From Bacteroidia bacterium (GTDB lineage: Bacteria > Bacteroidota > Bacteroidia > Chitinophagales > Saprospiraceae), in the NCBI GenBank assembly GCA_030433135.1, contig JAUILF010000018.1, forward strand, positions 1 through 32,646: a stretch of 32,646 bases of DNA. Reading direction: 5' to 3'. Shown piece after piece: positions 1-8,212 of the stretch. Below the pieces are notes generated by a model that saw nothing but the letters and a program-made list of their open reading frames with translations, was not told where the DNA came from and ran no database searches. The stretch's first letter is position 1, and each line of letters begins with the position of its first letter. The position numbers and the translations under genes are program-made.

Positions 1-626
1 CTATTTCTAATGCAGATCTATACCTACAAAACAATAGTGCTGGGAATCTTAATGTACTCAACGGTGAAGGATTTCTGGGAATAAGATATAATCTGCCGGA
101 GGGTGATATTCATCTTCTTCAATCAGATGGACTAATGAGTGGAACAGGTGGAATGCTATTCGAGGCAAATAACAAGGTCTGGAAAATCTATAACAGTTTC
201 TCGCATTTTTCTTTCGCAGAGGAGGGGACGAGAAGAGCATATGTTGAAGCTGGAACGGGAGATTGGACCCAACCATCTGACAGAAGTGTTAAAGAGGATT
301 TATTGCCGATTGGAAAAGTACTGGAGAAAGTGCTGGAATTAAAACCTCTGAGTTACCGTTACATTGGTCTGGGTTCAAAGAATAGAAATAACCGAACCAA
401 CAATAGGTCTCTAGGGTTTATTGCACAGGATGTAGCAAAGAACTTCCCTGAAATCGTTCGTTTTTCGGAGGATGGACAAATGGCTCTGGCTTACAAAGAT
501 TTTGGAGTTATCAGTATTAGAGCGATACAAGAACAACAACGGATCATAGACAAACAACAAGAATTAATTGAGGATCTGGAAGCTCGTGTCCAATCGTTGG
601 AGAAGGCTCTGGCAAATATCAACTAG
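1..626 (+). CDS. S74-type tail/fibre protein, intramolecular chaperone C-terminus (5' truncated by window)
   Basis: The reading frame is open from base 3 with no start before base 135, so the gene begins outside the window and only about 208 C-terminal residues are present. Counting from the internal Met at 135, residues 46-125 match the Peptidase_S74 intramolecular chaperone domain of phage endosialidase and tail-spike proteins. The signature SDRSVKEDL carries Ser48 and Lys53, the same five-residue spacing as the known autoproteolytic Ser/Lys dyad, followed by LKPLSYRY and SLGFIAQDV. The last ~35 residues (EQQRIIDKQQELIEDLEARV) form a heptad coiled coil, as expected for the trimerising tail of this domain. 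The upstream part (LYLQNN, GIRYNLP, HLLQSDG) looks like repetitive beta-structured fibre. In Bacteroidota such domains also cap large surface proteins, so phage origin is not implied. The domain call is firm; the parent protein is unknown. Confidence 0.85.
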   Translation, partial: ISNADLYLQNNSAGNLNVLNGEGFLGIRYNLPEGDIHLLQSDGLMSGTGGMLFEANNKVWKIYNSFSHFSFAEEGTRRAYVEAGTGDWTQPSDRSVKEDLLPIGKVLEKVLELKPLSYRYIGLGSKNRNNRTNNRSLGFIAQDVAKNFPEIVRFSEDGQMALAYKDFGVISIRAIQEQQRIIDKQQELIEDLEARVQSLEKALANIN

Positions 627-754
627 ATAAACCACCATTATGGTAGAACAAGGCCCCTAGAAGTTGCAAACTTTCCATTCCTTTAATCCTGTTTTATGCC
701 ATTATCAGCGATGAAACATTATTACCTATTATTGTGGTAAAGTAACCATACATT

Positions 755-1663
755 ATGAATCGAAGGAAAATGTTGATTCACACCGCTTGCCTAACAGGTC
801 TTTATCCGCTCAGTGGTTTTGTCCCAGTGACACCATACCGCAGGCTGAAAAACATCGGATTGCAGCTCTCCACCATAACTGCCACATTGGTACAAGATTT
901 TCCCGGCACCCTGGAGAAAGTCTCAGCAATAGGATATGACCAGGTGGAGTTTTCAGCTCTGGGTTTGCTGGGCCGGGATCCTCAGGAAGTGAAGGACCTA
1001 CTGGACAAGAACAACCTGATGGCCCCCGTGGGACGCGTATCTTTCGATGTGCCTCCTGACTTCATGGCCATGCCAAGAGAAGATCAGATTAAAATCTTTG
1101 GCAACCAGGGCAGTATGGATAGCCTGAAATCACGAATTGAAAGGTCAATCAATGAATGCAAAGTGCTGGGACAGAATCTGCTCATTATTCCTGCCATCAT
1201 GCCTCATGCATTTTCAGATATGGACCAGGTTAAAGGCATGATCACCATGCTCAGTGAAATGGCTGCCAAATGCCAGGATGAGGGAATTACGCTGGGATAT
1301 CACAACCATAACTGGGAGTTTAATGAGATCGATGGTACCATCCCTTACTTCCTCATGCTGGAGAGTTTGCCTCCCGACATTTTCACCTTTCAGTTAGACA
1401 CCTATTGGGTAAGAAAAGCCGATTATTCTCTTGACGAAATTCTGGATAAGTATTCAGGTCGATTCATCACTTGCCATCTCAAGGACATCAACACAGCAGG
1501 AGACTTTGAAGATGTGGGTCATGGCGATATTGATTTTCCCTCTTTTTTGAAAAAAGCTACCGGACAGGGAGCCAAATATTTCTTCGTGGAACGCGATACC
1601 TCACCTGACCCCATAGCATCCATCGAACGATCCTTTAATTATCTCAAAGACCTTCAATATTAG
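755..1663 (+). CDS. Exported sugar phosphate isomerase/epimerase-like TIM barrel protein
   Basis: This 302-residue protein belongs to the xylose isomerase-like/AP endonuclease 2 superfamily. Visible signatures are YHNHNWEF (182-189), QLDTYW (213-218), CHLKD (240-244), GHGDIDF (256-262) and FVERD (278-282 region), which supply the His, Asp and Glu side chains that bind a divalent metal in this fold. The N-terminus MNRRKMLIHTACLTGLYPLS has a twin-arginine pair followed by a hydrophobic stretch, as in the Tat-exported members common in Bacteroidota, so the protein probably acts in the periplasm on a free sugar or glycoside rather than a phosphate. Such proteins often sit near ThuA and dehydrogenase genes, as here about 10 kb downstream. 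It is monocistronic, with 128 bp upstream and about 150 bp downstream free of genes. The substrate cannot be told from sequence. Confidence 0.85.
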   Translation: MNRRKMLIHTACLTGLYPLSGFVPVTPYRRLKNIGLQLSTITATLVQDFPGTLEKVSAIGYDQVEFSALGLLGRDPQEVKDLLDKNNLMAPVGRVSFDVPPDFMAMPREDQIKIFGNQGSMDSLKSRIERSINECKVLGQNLLIIPAIMPHAFSDMDQVKGMITMLSEMAAKCQDEGITLGYHNHNWEFNEIDGTIPYFLMLESLPPDIFTFQLDTYWVRKADYSLDEILDKYSGRFITCHLKDINTAGDFEDVGHGDIDFPSFLKKATGQGAKYFFVERDTSPDPIASIERSFNYLKDLQY

Positions 1664-1812
1664 AATGGAAGCTATTGACGATCGATATTGCTACCGGTGT
1701 TTGCAGTAGGTCAGATTCAGTGCAGAACAAGTACAAAATTGTACAGCCTTCCAAATTATCCTCCTATTTTGCTTGTTGTTGTGATGCATACTAAACCGAC
1801 ATATTTGTTCAC

Positions 1813-2505
1813 ATGAAAGTAGACCTTATCAAATCCCTGTTATCTTCTTTTACAGAGTACCTCACCGATGATTTTGATCGAGATAACCTATTCAAATGGG
1901 AGTGCCTGCAACATTTTCAGGAGAACTGGGATTTGTCATCCACTGACTTACCCGGGATGTTTGATCGCTCATTGAGCAGTACAGTTTCAGGAAGGCTCTG
2001 GGGTGGAAGCAAGCACTCTGCCAAGTCCATAATGTTGAAATTCTGGCAACATAATCCAGACTACACATCGGCTGCCTTTCGGGACCTTTTCGACAATAGC
2101 AAAGATGTGCAGATGAGAATTCAGCGATTTCTTACTCACTGCGATGAGCTTCTGGATCATCTGCCGCAACACCTGAAGAAGGAGAACACGCATTATCACA
2201 ATGACTTCATGGCATCCTTGTATCTCTCCTTCCGCTATCCGGAAAAGTACTGCCTTTATGAATATCCGGCATTTATTGCCACTGCCAGACACATTGGGGT
2301 AAAGCCTCTTCCGGAAGCATTTAACATAGATCGCTTTTTCAAGATCAGTTCCATTCTGTCCACCTTCATTTGGAAAAACGAAACACTCATGGACACCTAC
2401 AGAAAGATGATTGCTGACACTCAGTATTACCAGCACCCAACTCAGTTACTGACCTACGAGCTGTATCATTTTACGAGAAAATCTATTCAGGTCGCAAATC
2501 CCTAG
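1813..2505 (+). CDS. Stand-alone protein resembling the N-terminal domain of McrB-type AAA proteins
   Basis: This 230-residue soluble protein has no signal peptide or membrane segment. The pattern FKWECLQHFQENWDL (27-41), a middle stretch ending FRDLFDNSKDVQMRIQRF (89-106), HYHNDFMASLYLSFRYPEKY (127-146, where an HY-N motif precedes a YP-KY motif) and a helical C-terminal part resembles, from memory of the family, the N-terminal domain of 5-methylcytosine-specific restriction McrB-like ATPases. There that domain precedes the AAA+ GTPase/ATPase module. No Walker A or B motif is present, and the next 220 bp hold no AAA gene, so this is either a domain used alone or the remnant of a longer gene. 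It has its own ATG at the end of an AT-rich leader. Homology is recalled, not computed; function is unknown. Confidence 0.6.
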   Translation: MKVDLIKSLLSSFTEYLTDDFDRDNLFKWECLQHFQENWDLSSTDLPGMFDRSLSSTVSGRLWGGSKHSAKSIMLKFWQHNPDYTSAAFRDLFDNSKDVQMRIQRFLTHCDELLDHLPQHLKKENTHYHNDFMASLYLSFRYPEKYCLYEYPAFIATARHIGVKPLPEAFNIDRFFKISSILSTFIWKNETLMDTYRKMIADTQYYQHPTQLLTYELYHFTRKSIQVANP

Positions 2506-2728
2506 CAGACCCTTGGCAATCACATTCCCGTAGAATATACTTGCCGCTTAACAATGAAATAATACCTGCAAACACTTTATTCTGCAATGAATCCACGATC
2601 TTTCGCCCGTTGCATGAATTTTTGGTACTATGGCATTGTTTTTGAGCTTGGTATACCGGAAAGGACTCCTTAAGGGAGAACCGGATCTCAACACATAGTT
2701 CCCCCGATTCACAACAAAACTATGGTGT

Positions 2729-3379
2729 ATGAGAGTGAAACTTACCTTAACTCTTCTATTTTCTATAATCTCAACCTATCTGATGATGGCACAGCATTGG
2801 GGTAGTCATACTTCATGCTGGGAACTGGCCATCGAAAAGAATGCCGTCGAGGTGTATGTACATCGCTCCACGGAATCAGGAGTACGAGGATTTAAAGCGG
2901 TCACTACTATAGGCTTACCGCTCGACAGTATCGAGGTTATCTTTGATGATATCGAATCCTACGCGGATTGGCAGGTAAATGTCAAGGACGCAAAAATCAT
3001 GCATGAGGTTTCAGACATGATGTATCATTTCAATACACGTACCAGCCTCCCCTGGCCATCCAAAAACCAGGACCTGATGTGGCGGGCTGAAAAGGACTGG
3101 GATGAAATCGATGGCAGTTTGGTGTACAACCAGGTTTGTTCCAACAACACCATGCCAGAGAAAATCCGGAAGAGTTCGGTTGTCCAGGCCTTTGCCAGCT
3201 GGAGATTGACACCCATGAGTGAACATGAAGTAAAAATCACCTACTATCTCACAGTGGATAAAAGGGGAAAGATACCCGGATGGGTCATCAATTTCTTGAA
3301 TCCCGACAGTCCATATGAAACCTTGCACAATCTCCAGGCTATGTCGATGACCGATACGGATGAAATGGCGCTGGAGTAA
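2729..3379 (+). CDS. Secreted START-domain lipid-binding protein
   Basis: This 216-residue protein begins with a clear Sec signal peptide (residues 1-21, cleavage near MMAQ-HW). The rest matches the START/SRPBCC fold: WELAIEKNAVEVYVHR near the N-terminus, a GVRGFKAVTTI strand, YADWQVNVKDAKIM (the typical Y-xWxx-v-a-k segment), LPWPSKNQDLMW, and a C-terminal helix with GKIPGWVINFLNPDSPYETLHNL. START proteins hold a hydrophobic ligand in a cavity, and secreted bacterial versions are thought to carry lipids or sterol-like molecules in the periplasm. It stands alone, with about 220 bp upstream and a 640-bp gene-free stretch downstream. A large frame open on the opposite strand over this gene is an antisense shadow. 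The family call is confident; the ligand is unknown. Confidence 0.85.
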   Translation: MRVKLTLTLLFSIISTYLMMAQHWGSHTSCWELAIEKNAVEVYVHRSTESGVRGFKAVTTIGLPLDSIEVIFDDIESYADWQVNVKDAKIMHEVSDMMYHFNTRTSLPWPSKNQDLMWRAEKDWDEIDGSLVYNQVCSNNTMPEKIRKSSVVQAFASWRLTPMSEHEVKITYYLTVDKRGKIPGWVINFLNPDSPYETLHNLQAMSMTDTDEMALE

Positions 3380-4022
3380 GTGGTAATTAGGGTTTAGTAC
3401 CTTATCAATCAAATTGTCTATTTCCGGCAGAAATTGATTTTGCTTCCATCTTCCCCTTTGTGCTTTAACTTTTTGAGTACAACGTTTTGGCCTGGCGACG
3501 GTTTTCAGCTCAACCGTTGCTGCTTTCCTGACATGAGGCCCACTGCCGTGGTGGCGTTCTTTGGCATTGCCCCAAAGAACCAAAAGTCTAGTCAACTCCG
3601 AAGGCGGCGGGAAGGCTCTTGTTTTCTCTGAATATATTGATCAATAGGCGCGTCTCTTGAGGGTCTGGGTGGATCGCTTGTATAACCGCTGGATCCATTT
3701 GGAGTCAAAGGTCGTTGAAATGCACTTTATCCTCAATTATGTTTCTCTAAATCATATTAGGCTATCATCCTATTTCTCCAAATGTATAAGGCTACACTTA
3801 TCTTGAAAAGTAGGTTGTACATGTACGATTACTTTTATCTTCTTCTCATCATCTTGAAAGTTACAAGCGATCTTGATGGCCACTGGAAGTTGACGTCATT
3901 TTGCAAATGCAATAGCCAACTTTATGGCTTTGATCAACTGTAGGATACATCCTCTTGATGCATCTGGGCAATTCGATTTACTGCATGGCACCTTTTTGGT
4001 TCTGGCTCGTCCAGGTTAAAGT
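3380..4022. other. Gene-free interval bounded by short direct repeats
   Basis: No convincing gene lies in these ~640 bp. Short open frames exist on both strands but lack family signatures. An 8-bp hairpin with a 7-nt loop is at 3557-3579 (TTCTTTGG / CCAAAGAA), and a 10-bp palindrome GTACATGTAC is at 3817-3826. The interval is bracketed by the identical decamer TTAGGGTTTA at 3387-3396 and 4023-4032. At its right edge it carries a 24-nt motif that recurs inverted at 29898-29922. It may be an intergenic repeat or a decayed insertion. Confidence 0.5.
3995..4018 (-). repeat. Dispersed 24-25 nt repeat, copy 1
   Basis: TTTGGTTCTGGCTCGTCCAG followed by GTTA is the reverse complement of 29898-29922 apart from one inserted A. 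Flanking bases differ on both sides. Both copies lie in gene-free DNA, and this one sits a few bases past the stop codon of the creatininase-family gene. Confidence 0.75.
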
Positions 4023-4766
4023 TTAGGGTTTAAGTTTTAAGGTTGAGGTTGTTTCTGAAGCTACCCAATCAGTAATTTTTTGTAACAACACGCGGGCCTG
4101 TTCTTCATCGTAATCTCTGGGGTCGTCACCCAGTACTCCAAACAGAACATTGTCAGGATCTCTTCGATGGTCACCCCAGCTATCTCCTCTGGGGTCGTTT
4201 GCCGGGTGAGTTTCCTGAGGAGGTAAATTGTCCAGCCAAACCAGGTCAGGTTCAAGCTGTTTGAGCAAGGAGGTTTCAAAAATCGCCCCATGATCACCAC
4301 GCATCTCCACAGTGGGACACTGTGAGATCGACAAATACAACAACTGCAGCGAATGCTTTTCTTCTTTCCAACTTTTGGACAGAGCCTCAAGTGCAGCGAG
4401 TTGACGGCGCCCGAAATGACCGGTGAAAACGACCGCTACTTTTACGCCAAATGCTTCCAGCCGGTTTAAGGTGTCTCGAATAATTTGTTCGAAGGTTTCT
4501 TCCTTTTCCAAAAGAATGGTCCATGGATGATGTCCGATGCTCCCGGTCATACCATAGTAAAGTGGCGGCATCACCAGACCTCCCACCCTATCCGCGACAC
4601 GCAGACAAATGGAATGTGAGGTCATGCTATCGAGTCCAATAGGAAGGTGCAGACCATGCCATTCGATGGCTCCTAACGGCATATAGATGACTGGTTGCTC
4701 TTTCATTGCTGCGTATATCCGGTTCGGACCCAGTCGTTCGATCTGCAGATTCTTGTAATCTGACAT
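4023..4766 (-). CDS. Creatininase-family metal-dependent amidohydrolase
   Basis: From the ATG at 4766 the protein is 247 residues. A GTG eleven codons upstream is also open but adds a non-conserved tail. The creatininase fold is shown by YMPLGAIEWHGLHLPIGLDS (28-47), giving metal ligands Glu35, His37 and Asp46, then FTGHFGRRQ with His117 and the GDHGAIFETS segment (158-166) with Glu164. The second-metal Glu of true creatininase (the E in its HxE motif) is Gly119 here, so the substrate is unlikely to be creatinine. Family members open cyclic amides or act on small amides and N-formyl compounds. It is the last gene of the minus-strand module A, 197 bp after the UPF0261 gene, and has no signal peptide. 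The last codons (LKLKP) and stop fall in a degenerate heptamer repeat. The family is sure; the substrate is unknown. Confidence 0.85.
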   Translation of the reverse strand: MSDYKNLQIERLGPNRIYAAMKEQPVIYMPLGAIEWHGLHLPIGLDSMTSHSICLRVADRVGGLVMPPLYYGMTGSIGHHPWTILLEKEETFEQIIRDTLNRLEAFGVKVAVVFTGHFGRRQLAALEALSKSWKEEKHSLQLLYLSISQCPTVEMRGDHGAIFETSLLKQLEPDLVWLDNLPPQETHPANDPRGDSWGDHRRDPDNVLFGVLGDDPRDYDEEQARVLLQKITDWVASETTSTLKLKP

Positions 4767-4963
4767 AGTTTTACTTTTCCGGTTTATTATAACTTGCACA
4801 AAAGATAAAGATGAGGATTCATTTCACTTCAATGCTGGTAATACTAGAGATCTAGTCCGACCGTAAGTTGACTAAGGCAGTGGTGACAGATTTCGCAACT
4901 ACCTGGTCAATAGTGTAGACGGCCAGGCTTCTACGGTCGCGTGTACCTCGAAAATACCCAGGG

Positions 4964-6199
4964 CTACTGATTCTCGATCAGAGAGATCAAACGATCCACT
5001 GCTTCTCGGACGAAGGCCGGATCCTCAGCGGTCAAATCTTTCTCTACAACTTCAATATTGTCGGGCAGCCCTTCTTTCAGCCTTTTGAAAAAAGCCTCAT
5101 CAGAGCCCTTGTCCTCAAGTTTGGCACCAGGGTAGGAATACCTTCCGACTCCCTTTCGGGGAATCATAAAGTAGGCTTTTGAAGTAGTATACTGCAGCCG
5201 GTTACAAATTTCATCGGCCACTTTGCGAATCTCCTCCACATTCAGCCGGGGTACAAATACCACCGGGCTATGAAATACATACTTGTGCTCCTCATATTCT
5301 CCCGGTACTTTATTGGGACTGACCAGGATACCGAGGTGTTCTGCACCACCTGGACACAAAACCTGAGGCAGACCCAGTTTACCTGCCACAGTCAGTCGTT
5401 CAGGACCACCCGAACGAAGCACACCGAATACATCATCAGCAATTTCACCCATCGCGTAGTCAAACACCGCTCCAATAATGCCTTCCTTCATCATTTGCTC
5501 CATGGCTCTGCCTCCCGATCCGACGGCATGAAAGACAATGACTTCATACCCCGCTTCCTCAAAATACTTCAGGGCCTGAATCGATCCGTTCGTCAGTACT
5601 CCCAGATTTGTCATTCCTATCAAAGGCTTGTCTCCCTTTTGCATTTCAAAAATCGACTCGGATTCAGCCATTCCGCAAGCAGCAGCTGCTGCATTGGCCA
5701 GTACCTTCCGCGTAAAGGGGTTGAGTTTAAGGATATCACTTACCGAAAACATCATGGTGATATCCTTGATCCCGACAAAATTGGAAGTATCTCCGGAAGC
5801 TACTGTTGACACCATAATTTTGGGAAAGCCATAGGGCAAGGCCTGCATGATATCACAACAACTGGATGTACCCTGCGTACCACCGAGTCCTAAAACTGCA
5901 TGGACCTCATCGCTTTTGATCTTTTCCTGAAGGATCTTCTGACTGCCCGCAACCATTACCGGACCAGCCTCTTCTCTGGTTGGGTTTTGCAATAATTCAT
6001 CAAGTGACTTACCACCAGCAGCAGCAATCTCTGAACGGGATACATCGGCCTCAATGCCAGGTGTTCCTACAACACCAATATCCATCAGGAGGGCTTTGTG
6101 ACCTCGCGCTTCTACTTGTTCTCGGAGATAGCCTGCCTCCTGATCCTTGGTGTCCAGGGTAACTAACAGGGCTATTGTCTTTTGGGAACCACTACTCAT
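4964..6199 (-). CDS. UPF0261 / Tm-1-like ATP-binding protein, copy A
   Basis: This 411-residue cytoplasmic protein matches the UPF0261 family (Tm-1-like ATP-binding domain). Signatures: TLDTKDQEAGYL (14-25), GVVGTPG (42-48), the glycine-rich GLGGTQGTSS (104-113), GFPKIMVSTVASGDTSNFVG (124-143), VFHAVGSGGRAMEQM (222-236) and a C-terminal IPRKGVGRYS segment. In plant Tm-1 the same domain binds ATP and blocks tobamovirus replication; in bacteria its role is not established. Its ATG overlaps the stop of the upstream TIM-barrel gene by 4 bp (ATGA), so the two are translationally coupled. Compared with copy B at 17511-18710 it is divergent near the C-terminus, where the canonical INDP-FA segment reads AEDPAFV and DPEAD reads GSDEA. 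Copy A may therefore be specialised. Family assignment is firm, biochemical role unknown. Confidence 0.88.
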   Translation of the reverse strand: MSSGSQKTIALLVTLDTKDQEAGYLREQVEARGHKALLMDIGVVGTPGIEADVSRSEIAAAGGKSLDELLQNPTREEAGPVMVAGSQKILQEKIKSDEVHAVLGLGGTQGTSSCCDIMQALPYGFPKIMVSTVASGDTSNFVGIKDITMMFSVSDILKLNPFTRKVLANAAAAACGMAESESIFEMQKGDKPLIGMTNLGVLTNGSIQALKYFEEAGYEVIVFHAVGSGGRAMEQMMKEGIIGAVFDYAMGEIADDVFGVLRSGGPERLTVAGKLGLPQVLCPGGAEHLGILVSPNKVPGEYEEHKYVFHSPVVFVPRLNVEEIRKVADEICNRLQYTTSKAYFMIPRKGVGRYSYPGAKLEDKGSDEAFFKRLKEGLPDNIEVVEKDLTAEDPAFVREAVDRLISLIENQ

Positions 6200-7056
6200 T
6201 TCTCAGGAAATCTTAGATCAGCAAATTCTTTCGCGGTTTCATATACTGCTTTCTCAATGGGAATCCGTTCGGTTGAAGATCCAGTCCAAATTCCATCGCA
6301 GGATGTGTTATCCAGGATATATTGAGCATCAACCGGATTCTCCAGGGCGGCACCGTGTGCGATCAACATGACATCCGGCTTGATCTTTCTCAACTCGGCA
6401 TATACTTCCTCTGATCTGGCCGCGGTTTGCTCAATAGTCTCTCCGCTGTCATAACCTCGCAGTCCACCCTTGGTGGTACCCGCATGAAAGCAGAATATAT
6501 CCGGTTCAGACTCGGTCACCATGCGCAGGCTGTCTTCTTCGTCAAAAGCCAGCCCGACAGAGACCATGTCCATTTCTTTTGCCAACTTCAGTAGTTCAAT
6601 CTCGTTGTCGAAAGTGATACCGCTCTTGGTCAATACCCGGTAAATCTCACTATCCTTATCCACATAACTTATGGAAGGACCTATGTTGGATACAGAGAAC
6701 ACCCCAATGTTTTTCAAATCCTGCAGCACACATCTCATATCCTTGAGGGGGTCGTTGGCATTCAAGCAAGCACAAATAAACGAATCACCTTTGATGGCAG
6801 GCATAATATCTTCACGGGTGTAGTCAATAGTCTGTTTGTTCGAATCCAAAATGGGCCACATCATCGACATCGTTCCCATTCCGTTGGCTCTTAACCGGGC
6901 TCCCGAAAATGTATTGATACAATCTGCTCCGGCTTTTTCCAGCAAACTGGCCACCAGACCACTACCAGCGCTGGCAATGAAAATGGGAATCTTCTTATCA
7001 ACCTTGGATTTGAGCTTAGCCATTATTTCCTGGCGGGATGTTCTTGGTACGATCAT
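6196..7056 (-). CDS. PEP-hydrolase-like TIM-barrel protein, copy A
   Basis: This 286-residue protein belongs to the PEP_hydrolase/TIM-barrel family (formerly TIM-br_sig_trns), which forms the C-terminal half of plant Tm-1. Signatures: IPIFIASAGSGLVASLLEKAG (23-43, typical strand 1-helix 1), a central NIGPSISYVDKD segment, FCFHAGTTKGGLRG (188-201), LIAHGAALENPVDAQYIL (231-248) and GSSTERIPIE (259-268). Some members are phosphoenolpyruvate or phosphonopyruvate-type hydrolase relatives, but activity has been shown for few of them and none is implied here. It is the first gene of module A. The stop overlaps the start of the UPF0261 gene (ATGA). The 221-bp region upstream is shared with the divergent lectin gene and probably contains both promoters. 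Confidence 0.86.
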   Translation of the reverse strand: MIVPRTSRQEIMAKLKSKVDKKIPIFIASAGSGLVASLLEKAGADCINTFSGARLRANGMGTMSMMWPILDSNKQTIDYTREDIMPAIKGDSFICACLNANDPLKDMRCVLQDLKNIGVFSVSNIGPSISYVDKDSEIYRVLTKSGITFDNEIELLKLAKEMDMVSVGLAFDEEDSLRMVTESEPDIFCFHAGTTKGGLRGYDSGETIEQTAARSEEVYAELRKIKPDVMLIAHGAALENPVDAQYILDNTSCDGIWTGSSTERIPIEKAVYETAKEFADLRFPEK

Positions 7057-7277
7057 TTATTATCAATTTCTAAATTTCAATCTCAAAGGGAGGGGAAATT
7101 AGTTAAAAAGTTCCGAATTGACGAACGTGGACATAATTGATAAAGCATCCATTCCTCGCATTTCAGATATGGTTCGTCAGTATCAGGCAAACCGGCTAAG
7201 GACCCGGATTTTTCTGCAGAGAAGACCTAAAACCGTTATCTTTAAGACAATCTAAACCAGCGTATTAGATTCCTGAA

Positions 7278-8021
7278 TTGAAACATCTAGCAAAACATTC
7301 CCTGATCCTGATCGGTTGCCTGACATTCCTAACAGGTATCATGCCGCTCTGGGCACAGAGACCTACCGTAGAGGATTTCACTATGAGTGGGGACACCTAT
7401 CTCACTGAAGACGAATGTTTCAGACTCACAGATGAACTCGACTATTCATCCGGATCTATTTGGTATCGACAGCCCATTAGCCTGGCAGAACCCTTTTCGA
7501 TCAGGCTGTCCATCATGGCCGGATGCCAGGATGATGTGGGAGCAGATGGGATGGTGTTTGCATTTACCTCGAGGGCCAACAGGGTGGGGTTCCGTGGGGA
7601 AGGTATAGGGTACTCCGGACTGGCTCCATCTGTCGGAATTGAACTTGATACCTGGTTGAATGAGCACCTTCGTGATCCGATAGAAGACCACATTGCTATC
7701 ATGGTTAATGGACGGGTTGGTCACTGGAACGACCTGGCAGGACCGGTAAAGATTCCCAATATTGAAGATTGTCAACGACATGGCTTCTATGTCAACTGGG
7801 CCCCGGACAAGCAAAAGCTCAGCATCGAAATCGACGGTGAAGAAGTGATTTCGGCAACCTTTGACCTGGTCAACAAGATATTTGGTGGCAACCCGCTGGT
7901 ATACTGGGGGGTAACAGCGGCGACGGGACGGTATAACAACATGCATGAGGTGTGCTTCGATCGCATAGCTTATTTTCGGGAGGCTGCCAAACCACAAAAG
8001 TCGACATACGGGGAAGAGTGA
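7278..8021 (+). CDS. Secreted L-type lectin-like protein
   Basis: The frame has an in-frame TAG at 7266 and the only usable start before the signal peptide is TTG at 7278, giving 247 residues. Residues 1-27 are a signal peptide (hydrophobic core LILIGCLTFLTGIMPLW, cleavage after AQ). The rest is a legume/L-type lectin beta-sandwich: GADGMVFAFTS (88-98), GIGYSGLAPSVGIELDTWLN (109-128) with the DGxxF and ELDT signatures that set carbohydrate and Ca2+ contacts, DHIAIMVNG (137-145), and a late strand segment LVYWGVTAATG. Such domains in Bacteroidota usually sit in larger adhesins; here it is a free secreted protein about 190 bp before the aldolase gene and divergent from module A. It may bind the glycan handled by this locus, but that is inference. 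Confidence 0.85.
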   Translation: MKHLAKHSLILIGCLTFLTGIMPLWAQRPTVEDFTMSGDTYLTEDECFRLTDELDYSSGSIWYRQPISLAEPFSIRLSIMAGCQDDVGADGMVFAFTSRANRVGFRGEGIGYSGLAPSVGIELDTWLNEHLRDPIEDHIAIMVNGRVGHWNDLAGPVKIPNIEDCQRHGFYVNWAPDKQKLSIEIDGEEVISATFDLVNKIFGGNPLVYWGVTAATGRYNNMHEVCFDRIAYFREAAKPQKSTYGEE

Positions 8022-8212
8022 GTTGAACCAATATGAGGGTTATGAAACTCAGACCCGGACTATTCAGGAACTTTCTTAAGCACCATTGTCAACCCGTCCG
8101 ACATTCTTAAAATCCATATATTCGGGTCCTGATTTATAGACCATTCATGAGACCTGCCTTATGCCTGGATTCATGATTATTTGACAACCATTAAAAGATA
8201 TAAACCAACACC

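Noticed and set aside
3011-3595. Long minus-strand open frame over the START-domain gene and into the gene-free interval
   Set aside because: It is antisense to a well-supported gene, has no domain signature and an unlikely composition.
4843-4939. ACTAGA-GA-TCTAGT and the CGACCGTA / TACGGTCG pair between the UPF0261 and creatininase genes
   Set aside because: Short arms with wide or trivial spacing, no terminator T run and no known motif; could be chance.
7119-7179. 8-bp inverted pair TGACGAAC / GTTCGTCA, 53 bp apart, in the divergent region before the lectin gene
   Set aside because: An 8-bp match in about 220 bp is expected by chance fairly often; not enough to call operators.
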